64,000 nt of DNA from Roseiarcus sp963726105. GTDB lineage: Bacteria > Pseudomonadota > Alphaproteobacteria > Rhizobiales > Beijerinckiaceae. The translations under genes and the position numbers were made by a program. Of the stretch, positions 1-8,919 are shown in pieces (the stretch's first letter is position 1; each line of letters opens with the position of its first letter). Location: NCBI GenBank assembly GCA_963726105.1, contig CAVSBJ010000019.1, forward strand, positions 62,001-126,000, read 5' to 3'. Below the pieces are notes generated by a model. The model was not told the origin of the DNA, did not search any database, and was given only the letters and a program-made list of their open reading frames with translations.

Positions 1-1536
1 TTCCCAGTCCTGCCCGAAACTGGGCTTGTGATCGTCGGGGAAATTGGCGTTGTTGGCGTTAAAGGCGAACCCGGTTTCCGGATTGTGCAGCTGCGGCCAT
101 TGATCGAACGGGATTGTGCCAGTCCAGTCGAAGGCGCCGGACGCGCCATCGACGGGAGTGGAACCGTCGCCTGACTTTCGCAACGGGACCAGGCCGGGGT
201 TCAGGAAGCCGATGTCGCCCCCGACGTCAGCGAAGACCAAGTTCTGGGTCGGCGTCTGATAGAGGCGGAGAGCGTCGAGAAATTGGCCCCAGTTTCGCGC
301 GGAATTGACCCGCATGAGGGCTTCGCCGGTGGTGTCGCGATCGCCAAGCCCGGTGAAGGCGAGGGCGACCGCCTTGTCCGGCCCAGCGAAATTCGCTAGA
401 TCCGCGTTGATGTCCGAGAGGAGCGGACCATGCCGCGTCGCGCGGATCGTGAGCTGGACGTCGGCGCCGCCTTTCACATGAATTGTTTCTTCCCGCGTCT
501 CGAACGGCTTTGGCCCGTCAGGGGTGAGATATTTCGACGGGTCGGTCGGATCGACGGTTTCGATGAAGAGGTCCTGAACGTTCGAATCCGCGGTCGTCAG
601 CCCCCAGGCGATAGAATCGTTTTGGCCGAGCACGAAGACAGGGGCGCCGGGCAAAGTGGCGCCTTTAACGGACCCTTCGGGCGTGACCACGCGAGCCAAA
701 TACCACAGGATCGGAGCGCTAAGGTCGAGATGCGGGTCGTTGGCGAGAATCGGCCGTCCGCTCAATGTCCGCGATCCGCCTACGACCCATTCGTTCGATG
801 CGCCTTTGCCTACTCCAGTCAAGGTTCCGAGCTCTTCATCGATGCTATCGCTGCTCGCATGAGTGTCGCTGATCGCCGGCAACGTCGTGATTGGGCCGCC
901 AGGCGGCGCGCCGGGAAAGAGCCAATTTGCCCGTTCCGGTCCGAACTTGGCGAGAAGGCGGCCCCGAAGAAGTTTAACCTTGAAATTCTGTGAGAGTTGG
1001 TAGGCCTCGATCTTACCGATCACCAGCGAATCGGCCGGTTTCCAAGGCTCAGGTCTATCACCCGCGAGGAGGAACTCGGGCGGCAGCGCGTGGCTTGCCA
1101 GGAAAGCGTTGACGCCCTCGGCATAGGCCTCGAGCCGCTTCTGAGCCCAGGGCGACAGCGCAGAAAGGCTCGTCTCGGCCTCACGGTAAAAGCCCACCGT
1201 GCGAATGAACTTGTCGACAGGCAGAAGATCGGCGCCGCGGATTTCGGCCATGCGCCCCTGGCCGACCCGGCGCAGGATGTCCATTTGGAACATCCGTTCG
1301 CTTGCATGCAGGTAGCCGAGCGCACGGGCCGCGTCGTCCATTGAACTGGCAAAAACGTGCGGCACCCCGTACGCGTCGCGCCACACACGGGCTTCGGATG
1401 AAAGACCTGGTAGTCTTTCGGCGCCCGAATAGGCTGGCATTGCGCGATAAAACAGAGTGGCGACGACGAGCGTCGCAAGCGCAACCAGCGAGAGGGCAAC
1501 ACTCGCCGCCCATTGGATCAAGCGTCGGATGGTCAC
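1..1536 (-). CDS. Penicillin acylase family protein (partial, C-terminus off the left edge)
   Basis: An open frame runs 512 codons from a GTG at 1536 to base 1 with no stop, so the 3' end lies outside the window. An N-terminal hydrophobic segment (about residues 10-30) suggests a membrane anchor or signal. The family's Ntn-hydrolase core is clear: GASNEWVV with Ser247 as the likely autocatalytic beta-chain N-terminal nucleophile, followed by ANDPHL, and NANN near residue 490. Members hydrolyse amide bonds of beta-lactams, acyl-homoserine lactones or related amides; the substrate cannot be told here. The GTG was chosen because the next in-frame Met (1440) would remove the hydrophobic segment, and the xthA stop lies 34 bases upstream in the same frame. 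Confidence 0.85.
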   Translation of the reverse strand, partial: MTIRRLIQWAASVALSLVALATLVVATLFYRAMPAYSGAERLPGLSSEARVWRDAYGVPHVFASSMDDAARALGYLHASERMFQMDILRRVGQGRMAEIRGADLLPVDKFIRTVGFYREAETSLSALSPWAQKRLEAYAEGVNAFLASHALPPEFLLAGDRPEPWKPADSLVIGKIEAYQLSQNFKVKLLRGRLLAKFGPERANWLFPGAPPGGPITTLPAISDTHASSDSIDEELGTLTGVGKGASNEWVVGGSRTLSGRPILANDPHLDLSAPILWYLARVVTPEGSVKGATLPGAPVFVLGQNDSIAWGLTTADSNVQDLFIETVDPTDPSKYLTPDGPKPFETREETIHVKGGADVQLTIRATRHGPLLSDINADLANFAGPDKAVALAFTGLGDRDTTGEALMRVNSARNWGQFLDALRLYQTPTQNLVFADVGGDIGFLNPGLVPLRKSGDGSTPVDGASGAFDWTGTIPFDQWPQLHNPETGFAFNANNANFPDDHKPSFGQDWE

Positions 1537-1569
1537 AGCTCGAAGCCGGTTCTGAAAAAGTGGCGACAG

Positions 1570-2376
1570 CTACAATTCCAATCTTATCATAACCGGCGCG
1601 TGGTCGGATGGGCGCTCCCAGCCGCGGGCGTCGCGCAGAACGCGCATCCCTTTCACGGAATCGCCGAGCGCCGGGCTGACCCAGATATGGTCCAGCCGCC
1701 TTCCTTTGTTGGCTTTCTGCCAATCTGGCGAGCGATAGCTCCACCAAGTGTAGAGCTTCTCGTTGTCGGGCACGAATTTGCGCAGCGCATCGACCCAGGG
1801 GCCCGCGGCCTGAGCCTGGGTCAGTTTGTCGACCTCGATGGGCGTATGGCTGACAACGTTGAGAAGCGATTTGTGGCTCCAGACATCATGCTCAAGCGGC
1901 GCAATATTCAGATCGCCAACGAGGATGGATCGTTGCGCCGCGGGCTTCTCGTCCCTGGCCCAATCCACCATCTCGTCGACGAAGGCGAGCTTGTGGGCGA
2001 ACTTGACGTTGATCTCGGGGTCTGGCTCGTCGCCGCCCGCGGGTACGTAAAAGTTGTGAAGCTCCAGCCCCTGCGCCTCGCCGCCGAGGACGACATGCAA
2101 ATGGCGCGCATCGCCCTTGGCGCAAAAATCCCGCTTGGAGAAGGTTTCAAGCGGCAGGCGCGAAACAATGGCCACGCCGTGGTAACCCTTCTGTCCGTTG
2201 ATCGCGATATGGGGATAGCCTGCGTCCCGGAACGCCCCAAAGGGGAAATTTCCGTCAGGACATTTCGTTTCCTGCAGACATAGAACGTCGGGCTGGTGCT
2301 CGACGAGGTAGCGGACCACGAGATCGATGCGCAGGCGCACCGAGTTGATGTTCCACGTGGCGACGGTGAACGTCAT
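1570..2376 (-). CDS. xthA: Exodeoxyribonuclease III
   Basis: 268-residue protein of the ExoIII/APE1 endonuclease-exonuclease-phosphatase family. It cleaves the backbone at abasic sites and removes 3' blocking groups in base excision repair. Visible motifs: ATWNINSVR at the N-terminus, LQETK with the metal-binding Glu, GDLNIAP with Asp and Asn, and SDHAPV with the catalytic Asp-His at the C-terminus. Length matches the E. coli enzyme. The start is the ATG at 2376, where family similarity begins; an open frame extends to 2601 but that extension is antisense to the LolA-like gene and has no family character. The penicillin acylase gene follows 33 bases downstream on the same strand. Confidence 0.93.
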   Translation of the reverse strand: MTFTVATWNINSVRLRIDLVVRYLVEHQPDVLCLQETKCPDGNFPFGAFRDAGYPHIAINGQKGYHGVAIVSRLPLETFSKRDFCAKGDARHLHVVLGGEAQGLELHNFYVPAGGDEPDPEINVKFAHKLAFVDEMVDWARDEKPAAQRSILVGDLNIAPLEHDVWSHKSLLNVVSHTPIEVDKLTQAQAAGPWVDALRKFVPDNEKLYTWWSYRSPDWQKANKGRRLDHIWVSPALGDSVKGMRVLRDARGWERPSDHAPVMIRLEL

Positions 2377-2462
2377 GTCAGGCTCCGAGGAGGCAGACAG
2401 CCACTTGCCCGGCCGGAGCGGGGAGGGCAAGCACCGTTGGATTATTGCCCACAGGCCCGACG

Positions 2463-3170
2463 TCACCGCCTGCGATTGCCGAGCTGATTGGCCGGCAGGT
2501 TCTCGTCGATGTGGAAGAGCGCCGGGTCCGGGTTGGTCGCCAGGTCGACATTGAACAGGGTGACAACCGTCTGGAAGCCCTGGGCGTCGATGACCGTCCA
2601 TTGCTTCAGCGCAAATGTCGACGCGTCGAAGACGAGGGAAAGATGCGCGGTGCCCCCGAGCGCGGCCCGATCCTCGAGCTCGATCGTGACCGTCTTGCCC
2701 TCTTGCGAGACGTTCAAGAGGTGCGTGTCGCGGGCGAGGTCGATGTGATCGGAAAGCAGAAACTTGAGCGGCGTCTGGCCGATGAAATATTCGTCCTGTG
2801 TATTGAGCTTCTTGTCGACGATCGCGACGCTGCGGCCGTCGGCTATGATCTCGAACCGCGGCGGATCGGTATATTCGAATCGCATATGACCGGGCCGGGC
2901 AACGCTCAGCTGCCCTTCGGAGCGGCGTCCGTTCGGCCCGATCTGGACGAAGTCGGCGCTCATGACGCGGGCCGCGTCGAGCCAGGCATTGGCGCGCTGA
3001 ACGGCTTCGCTCGCCGGAATCGGCGCAGGGTCGCCCTTCGACGATTTGGCCGACTTTTGCGCCGCCGCGGCTGGCGCGGTCAGATCGAGCGGCGCCTGCT
3101 GGGCCAAGGCGGCCGCGGCGGCCGTTGCGGAGACCAGCAGAAGCGCGGGCCGTCGGAAGCGTCTCGCCAC
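2463..3170 (-). CDS. LolA-like outer-membrane lipoprotein carrier protein
   Basis: 235 residues with an N-terminal signal peptide (about residues 1-24, ending near ALAQQ) and an Ala-rich linker, then a LolA/LolB-fold region (about residues 55-230). It contains MSADFVQIGP, a GQLSVARPGHMRFEY strand pair and a conserved hydrophobic core, as in periplasmic carriers that escort lipoproteins from LolCDE to the outer membrane. xthA lies 86 bases downstream on the same strand, a neighbourhood often seen for lolA in Alphaproteobacteria. It could be a LolA paralogue rather than the housekeeping gene, since no lolB is visible nearby. Confidence 0.8.
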   Translation of the reverse strand: MARRFRRPALLLVSATAAAAALAQQAPLDLTAPAAAAQKSAKSSKGDPAPIPASEAVQRANAWLDAARVMSADFVQIGPNGRRSEGQLSVARPGHMRFEYTDPPRFEIIADGRSVAIVDKKLNTQDEYFIGQTPLKFLLSDHIDLARDTHLLNVSQEGKTVTIELEDRAALGGTAHLSLVFDASTFALKQWTVIDAQGFQTVVTLFNVDLATNPDPALFHIDENLPANQLGNRRR

Positions 3171-3298
3171 GAAATCAAGTCCCTTCGACTGTCGGTTGAG
3201 GCGCCGAATCGGCGGTTGAAGCGCCCGGATATTGGGAAAGCCTCGCCTTTCCGCAAGCCCTGCGCTCTTTGTATGGCGGGCTCGCGACCCTTACGGGG

Positions 3299-4630
3299 CT
3301 ATCGGACATCGTCGATCGCCGCGTCGAGCGCCGCCCCGAGGCGTTCGGCGATCGCGTCGACTTGGCTCCCCTCGACGATGAAGGGAGGCGCCAGCAGAAC
3401 ATGATCGCCGTTCACGCCGTCGACCGTCCCGCCCATCGGATAGACCATCAAGCCGCGCGCCATCGCCTCGCGCTTGATGCGCGCGTGGAGTTTGGCCGCG
3501 GGATCGAACGCCCGTTTGCTGGCGCGATCGGCGACCAGTTCAAGCGCCCAAAAGAGGCCGCGGCCCCGGATGTCGCCAACGAACGAGTGCTGGCCGAAGC
3601 GTTCCTCGAGACGGCGTTCGAGCCTTGCGCCCATCTCTTCCACGTTGGCGAGCAGCCCGTCGCGCCGGATGACGTCCTGCACCGCCAGCGCCGCCGCCGC
3701 GGCCATCGGATGGCCCATATAGGTGTGGCCGTGCTGAAAGGCGCCTGAGCCCTTCGCGAACGCTTCGGTGATCCGCTGCGTCAGCATGACCGCGCCGATC
3801 GGCTGATAGCCGCCGCCGAGACCCTTGGCGATGGCCATGAGGTCCGGCGCTATCCCCTCTTGCTCGCAGGCGTGCAGCGTGCCGGTGCGGCCCATGCCGC
3901 ACATCACCTCGTCGAGAATCAGCAGCACGCCGTAGCGATCGCAGATCGCCCGGATGCGCTTGAAGTAATCGCCGACCGGCGGAACGGCGCCGGCCGTCGC
4001 GCCCACCACGGTCTCGGCCACGAAAGCGATGACGCGATCGGGGCCGATCTCGATGAGCTTGTCCTCCAGCGCCTGCGCGGCTCTCGCCGCATAATCCGCG
4101 TCGCTCTCGCCTTCCCGCTGCATCCGGTAGGCGTAGCAGGGGTCGATGTGATGGGTTTCGATCAGCAGGGGCTCGAACTGGGCGCGCCGCCAGGCGTTGC
4201 CGCCGACCGCGAGCGCGCCCAGCGTGTTGCCGTGATAGCTCTGGCGCCGGGCGATGACATGGCGGCGCTGAGGCTCGCCGATCTCGACGAAATACTGGCG
4301 CGCCATCTTGAGCGCCGCCTCGATCGCCTCCGAACCGCCGCTGACAAGGTAGACGCGCTCGAGCCCGGGCGGAGCGTCCTCGATCAGGCGGTCGGCCAGA
4401 CGCTCGGCGACTTCGGTGGTGAAAAAGGACGTGTGCGCGTAGGCCAGCGCCTCGAGCTGGCGGCGCATCGCGGCCAGCACGTCGGGATGCCCGTGGCCGA
4501 GGCATGAGACAGCCGCGCCCCCAGACGCGTCGAGGTAGCGGCGACCCTCGGAATCGACGATCTCGACGCCTGAGCCGGAAACCGCGACCGGCATGACGGC
4601 GTTCGGGGAGCGATGCAGGATATGGGTCAT
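3299..4630 (-). CDS. Class III PLP-dependent aminotransferase
   Basis: 443 residues of the omega-amino acid/acetylornithine aminotransferase superfamily. Landmarks: DASGGAAVSCLGHGHP near residue 35, the GGSEAIEAALKMAR phosphate-binding segment, SYHGNT, LILDEVMCGMGRTG with the cofactor-binding Asp240, and AIAKGLGGGYQP with the Schiff-base Lys269. Members transfer amino groups from omega-amino or alpha-amino acids to pyruvate or 2-oxoglutarate; the donor is unknown. The ATG at 4630 is the start by family alignment; the frame stays open to 5608 only because it is antisense to the next gene. It is divergent from a BKACE gene 84 bases away, which suggests joint use in catabolism of an amino or keto acid (inference). 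Confidence 0.88.
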   Translation of the reverse strand: MTHILHRSPNAVMPVAVSGSGVEIVDSEGRRYLDASGGAAVSCLGHGHPDVLAAMRRQLEALAYAHTSFFTTEVAERLADRLIEDAPPGLERVYLVSGGSEAIEAALKMARQYFVEIGEPQRRHVIARRQSYHGNTLGALAVGGNAWRRAQFEPLLIETHHIDPCYAYRMQREGESDADYAARAAQALEDKLIEIGPDRVIAFVAETVVGATAGAVPPVGDYFKRIRAICDRYGVLLILDEVMCGMGRTGTLHACEQEGIAPDLMAIAKGLGGGYQPIGAVMLTQRITEAFAKGSGAFQHGHTYMGHPMAAAAALAVQDVIRRDGLLANVEEMGARLERRLEERFGQHSFVGDIRGRGLFWALELVADRASKRAFDPAAKLHARIKREAMARGLMVYPMGGTVDGVNGDHVLLAPPFIVEGSQVDAIAERLGAALDAAIDDVR

Positions 4631-4714
4631 GACCGACAACAATGGCGGGTTGTGTGAAAGGCGGGCTCGGCCCAGTCTACGCGCTCCCGGAGATCGGCGG
4701 AAAGGCAAGCAGCG

Positions 4715-5554
4715 GTGGCCGAAGGGCGAGGACGGGTCGCGTTGACGGTCGCGCCCAACGGCGGGCGCAAGACCAAGGCTGACCACCCGGAACTGCCGCT
4801 GACGGCTGATGAACTTGCCCGGACCGCCGCCGAGTGCCTCGAGCGCGGGGCCTCGATGATCCACCTGCATGTGCGCGACGCGGAGGGCCAGCACTCTCTC
4901 GACCCGGAGGCCTATCGCGCCACGATCGCCCACATTTGCCAGGAGGTCGGGGACCGGCTGGTGCTGCAGATCACCAGCGAATCGATCGGCCGCTATTCGC
5001 CGGCCGAGCAAAGGGCGGCCGTCCTCAAGACCAACCCGGAAGCCGTGTCGCTGGCGCTGCGCGAGTTCGCTCCCGAGGCGCCCGACGAGAAGGACTTCTG
5101 CGTATTCCTCGGCAGGTTGAAGCAGATGCGCGTCTGGCCGCAGATCATCCTCTATACGCCAGCCGAGGCGGAGCGCCTTGGGGCGATGGCGAAGCAGGGG
5201 TTGATCCCGTTCGACAAGCTCTCCGTCCTCTACGTGCTCGGGCGGTTCTCGCTCACCCGCACCGCTCTCCCGCGCGACCTGCTTCCGTTCCTCGCGCCCG
5301 ACATGCCCCGGTTCGCATCGTGGAGCGTCTGCGCGTTCGGCCGCCGCGAGACCGCCTGCGTCACCGCCGCCGCGCTGCTCGGGGGTTGCCCGCGGGTCGG
5401 GTTTGAGAACAATCTCAGCCTGCCCGACGGCGCCCGCGCCGCCTCGAACGCCGAACTGGTCGGCGCGACGGCGGCCGCGCTCGAAGCGGTCGGTCTTCAG
5501 CCTCAAACCGCGGACGGCCTCAGGGAGGAGATCGCGGCGGCGATGGGGTCGTGA
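4715..5554 (+). CDS. 3-keto-5-aminohexanoate cleavage-type protein (BKACE family, DUF849)
   Basis: 279 residues starting at GTG 4715. BKACE enzymes are zinc-dependent TIM barrels that condense a beta-keto acid with acetyl-CoA, giving acetoacetate and a new CoA ester. Seen here: TVAPNGGRK at the N-terminus, ASMIHLHVRD with the His-x-His zinc ligands, QITSES, a central barrel, and GFENNLSLPDG near the C-terminus with the conserved active-site Glu. The exact beta-keto acid cannot be deduced from sequence. The divergent aminotransferase could supply the keto acid from an amino acid. No other pathway genes adjoin it. Confidence 0.85.
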   Translation: MAEGRGRVALTVAPNGGRKTKADHPELPLTADELARTAAECLERGASMIHLHVRDAEGQHSLDPEAYRATIAHICQEVGDRLVLQITSESIGRYSPAEQRAAVLKTNPEAVSLALREFAPEAPDEKDFCVFLGRLKQMRVWPQIILYTPAEAERLGAMAKQGLIPFDKLSVLYVLGRFSLTRTALPRDLLPFLAPDMPRFASWSVCAFGRRETACVTAAALLGGCPRVGFENNLSLPDGARAASNAELVGATAAALEAVGLQPQTADGLREEIAAAMGS

Positions 5555-5995
5555 CTGCGTCCGGCACGGGTCAGCGCGCCCATGCGAAGGTTGCATAGGC
5601 CAATTCAAATAAGCGCGAATAAACGGGACTAAACGAGCGTAAACGTTAGGAAAGTGGCTAGCGCTTATTAGCGTTTATTTTTTCGAATCGGGACTTTTCA
5701 ATGAGTTACGGCCGTTTGGAGTCAGAGAATTCCCCGCTCCCCTTGGCTTCCCCGCGAAATGCATGACGAGTATGGCTCTTTCCCCGACTGACGGCGCGGT
5801 TCAACATTGTCCATGCCATGATGTATAGCATGGATTCTGATTTTCGTAAAGCGAAGGATGCGACAATTTTGAACGGGCGCTCACCGCAGCGGGCGCGCGT
5901 CCGTCGACTGGAGCATGGCCTGGGGTGAGATCGCGGCTTTCCTGAGCTGCGCCCGGTGCGGCACGTGCAGGCCGATCCGCCGATACCCAACGACC
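5555..5995. other. Non-coding interval with decamer-spaced hexamer array
   Basis: About 440 bases between the BKACE gene and the ars remnant without a convincing gene. An open frame at 5706-5990 (minus) has no recognisable similarity or plausible coding character and was not accepted. The notable content is an ordered array of TAAACG-type hexamers at 5610-5677 (separate entry). The interval is richer in A+T than its neighbours around 5600-5700 and 5780-5870. Confidence 0.6.
5610..5677. repeat. Six TAAACG/TAAGCG hexamers on a 10-bp period, four direct and two inverted
   Basis: Direct hexamers start at exactly 10-base steps: TAAGCG 5610, TAAACG 5620, 5630 and 5640. After a 16-base gap come inverted copies CGCTTA at 5662 and CGTTTA at 5672, again 10 bases apart. 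All copies in one orientation would lie on one face of the helix. This is the layout expected for multi-site protein binding, such as integrase arm-type sites, iterons or a cooperative regulator. No integrase or rep gene is visible nearby. Confidence 0.7.
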
Positions 5996-6147
5996 TTAAC
6001 CCCCTGACCGGGAATCCGGAGCCGTCTCAACGACCTCGCCGTCTTCCTTCACAAATCGGCCAATGGCCGAATTGGCGAGAATATCGAGCACCGTTTCCGA
6101 CGGGCGGCAGAGTTTGGCCCCTTTGGGCGTCACGACGATCGGCCGGT
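5996..6147 (-). pseudogene. arsC: Arsenate reductase C-terminal fragment
   Basis: Only about the last 50 residues remain, read in frame from the aquaporin remnant: NRPIVVTPKGAKLCRPSE, then VLDIL and a KEDGEVV tail. This matches the C-terminus of glutaredoxin-dependent ArsC, which normally begins some 90 residues earlier with the catalytic Cys loop. The catalytic part is absent. The fragment is joined directly at about 6147/6148 to aquaporin sequence, so a deletion between two former neighbours is the simple explanation. No activity is expected. Confidence 0.8.
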
Positions 6148-6479
6148 TGAACATGAGATGCGTCGCGAATGTTCCGACAATGCCGCCAATGATTTGCGCG
6201 AACATGTAAAGGCCCGTTTCCTGCGGCCGCAGATCGCGCTTGAGAGCAAAACGAGGGTGACAGCCGGATTGAAATGCGCGCCGGAAATCGGCCCCAGAAT
6301 TGTGATCAGCACCACGAGAATCGCGCCCGTCGCAGCGTATTGCCGAGAAGCGCGAGGCCCGTATCCTTCGTCAGCGTCTCGGCCATGATGCCCGACCCAA
6401 CGACAGTCGCGACCAGAAAGCCGGTTCCAAGTGCTTCAGCCGCGAGACGCCGGGCGAGCGTCGATGTCATGGCGTTCAT
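6148..6479 (-). pseudogene. Aquaporin (AqpS-like) N-terminal remnant with two frameshifts
   Basis: From an ATG at 6479 the frame gives an MIP-family N-terminus (RRLAAEALGTGFLVATVVGSG). It is shifted near 6331, after which a second frame gives AATGAILVVLITILGP and GAHFNPAVTL with the first NPA box. It shifts again near 6252 and continues as FAQIIGGIVGTFATHLMF before running into arsC sequence. About half of the channel is missing, including the second NPA box. AqpS-type channels in ars operons let arsenite leave the cell, so its place after arsR-arsM fits. The locus is a broken relic. Confidence 0.8.
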
Positions 6480-6512
6480 AGACTCGCTTCACGCGCAGCA
6501 ACTCGGGGTGCA

Positions 6513-7346
6513 TCAGCTCCCGGCTTCGGCATTTGCGGCGACGCCCGGCTTCTTCGCTCGGACGAAGGCGCTCATGAATTTGCCTTCGACGGCCAAGGCA
6601 ACAGCATCGACATCGATGTCTTTGCTGGTCAGGAATTCTCGAGCGTCCTCTATGTTGTAGATGCGCGTGGGCTCAATGCCGATTGCCTCGAACCCGGCTG
6701 CGGCGAGCCTCTTGCGGTAATCGTTTTCGTCGAGCGCCCCGGCGATGCAGCCAGCCCAGAGCAATACATCCCGGCGGATCGCGTCGGGGATTGCTCCCCG
6801 CGTCACAACGTCTGAGACCGCGAAGCGGCCACCCGGCTTCAGCACCCGGAAAGCCTCACGCAACACCTTGTCCTTGTCGGCCGAGAGATTGATGACGCAG
6901 TTCGAAATGATCACGTCGATAGAATTGTCGGGCAATGGGATCGACTCGATCTCGCCCTTCAAGAATTCGACGTTCTCTGCTCCCGCCTTCCTCTGGTTCT
7001 CGCGAGCCAACGTGAGCATGTCATCGGTCATGTCGAGCCCATACGCCTTGCCCGTAAGCCCCACGCGACGCGCCGAGAGCAACACGTCGATGCCGCCGCC
7101 GGAGCCGAGATCGAGAACCGTCTCGCCTTGGCCCAATTCGGCGAGCGCGGCCGGATTTCCGCAACCAAGCGAGGCCAACACAGCGTCTTTCGGCAGCGAG
7201 CCAGTTTCATCGTCGGCGTAGAGGTTCGCCGAGATGCAACGTGACCCAACTTCGCCGTCGTAGCAGCACGAACCCGGTCCATATACGCTACGCGCAATTT
7301 CGGCGTAGCGCTCGCGCACGGTTTCCCTGATCTCGGTATCCGACAT
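6513..7346 (-). CDS. arsM: Arsenite S-adenosylmethionine methyltransferase
   Basis: 277-residue ArsM. It methylates As(III) with SAM to mono-, di- and trimethyl species in the cytoplasm. Seen: SAM motif VLDLGSGGGIDVLL (about residues 77-90), and conserved arsenic-binding cysteines at C62 (LGCGNP), C150 (SNCVINLS) and C200 (WAGCIAGA), plus an N-terminal CC pair at 27-28. The ATG at 7346 has an AGGAGAG ribosome-binding site and starts 10 bases after arsR, so the two are co-transcribed and under ArsR control. The broken aquaporin follows 33 bases downstream. Confidence 0.93.
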   Translation of the reverse strand: MSDTEIRETVRERYAEIARSVYGPGSCCYDGEVGSRCISANLYADDETGSLPKDAVLASLGCGNPAALAELGQGETVLDLGSGGGIDVLLSARRVGLTGKAYGLDMTDDMLTLARENQRKAGAENVEFLKGEIESIPLPDNSIDVIISNCVINLSADKDKVLREAFRVLKPGGRFAVSDVVTRGAIPDAIRRDVLLWAGCIAGALDENDYRKRLAAAGFEAIGIEPTRIYNIEDAREFLTSKDIDVDAVALAVEGKFMSAFVRAKKPGVAANAEAGS

Positions 7347-7356
7347 GGCCTCTCTC

Positions 7357-7710
7357 CTATGGGCAGGCGCAAGTGATCGCTTCGGGCTTGATCGCCTTGT
7401 TGCGGGTGCAGCACTCTGCAAACAGAAACCCGACAAGTTCCTGAAGTGCTTTTGTATTCGCGGTATGGCAAAGGAACGTACCCTCGCGACGAACAGACAC
7501 GAGGCCTTCGTTCTTCAGCTTGTCGAGATGATGCGAAAGCGTCGACGGCGGAATGCTCAGCTCGGCGCCGATCTCGCCGACGACGAGACCGTCCGGATGC
7601 GCCGAGAGCAGAAGACGGACGATGCGCAGGCGCGCTTCGGACCCGAGCGCGGCGAGCATGTCGGCGTAGCGGGTTGTCACCTCGGCGTCGGTCGGAAGCG
7701 TTTCTTTCAT
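7357..7710 (-). CDS. arsR: ArsR-family arsenic-responsive repressor
   Basis: 117 residues with a winged helix-turn-helix (about residues 18-80; recognition part PSTLSHHLDKL). The usual alpha3 CVC metal site is absent. The cysteines lie C-terminally instead: C100-C101 and C114, C116, as in ArsR proteins that bind As(III) with a C-terminal Cys cluster. Family knowledge says As(III) releases such repressors from DNA. A perfect 11-bp inverted repeat begins at the A of the ATG (7710), so the repressor probably covers its own start. There is no good Shine-Dalgarno, so translation may be leaderless or begin at Met18. Confidence 0.9.
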   Translation of the reverse strand: MKETLPTDAEVTTRYADMLAALGSEARLRIVRLLLSAHPDGLVVGEIGAELSIPPSTLSHHLDKLKNEGLVSVRREGTFLCHTANTKALQELVGFLFAECCTRNKAIKPEAITCACP

Positions 7711-7741
7711 TCCATATTTCCATAATCATAGAAATATGGAA
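7710..7741. promoter_or_regulatory. Putative ArsR operator (11-bp perfect inverted repeat)
   Basis: TTCCATATTTC at 7710-7720 and its exact complement GAAATATGGAA at 7731-7741 are separated by 10 A+T-rich bases. It lies between arsR and dapD, touching the arsR start codon. Dyads of this type and position are typical ArsR-family operators; autoregulation of arsR-arsM is inferred. Confidence 0.75.
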
Positions 7742-7841
7742 TGTCAACTGGCCTGACAGGCACGGTTTCTCTTCCACGCCACTCAAGGCGACCCGACCCA
7801 GGTGGCGAATTACTTTGCGGCGAGCAACTCGCGCGCTTCTG

Positions 7842-8699
<858 letters not shown>

Positions 8700-8919
8700 T
8701 ATCCATCCTGAAAATTGAAGCGTCTGAATTTGAAGCGCGGGACGTTTCGTCGCCCCGTCCGGGCTTGTCAACGCCGGGAATTTCGAGACGGCTGACGCCA
8801 GCTTTCCCATTCGCGGGAAAGAGCGAGCGTGTGTCATCGAGATTTGTCCTTGTTGGGCGCTTGAAACCCAGGCAAATGAGCGCGATCTGAGATATGTCCT
8901 CATTGGCGAGGGTCGGGTC

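Noticed and set aside
4631..5608. N-terminal extension of the aminotransferase frame
   Set aside because: The extension is antisense to the BKACE gene; family similarity starts at ATG 4630.
5706..5990. 94-codon minus-strand frame near the hexamer array
   Set aside because: No similarity, no ribosome-binding site and irregular composition.
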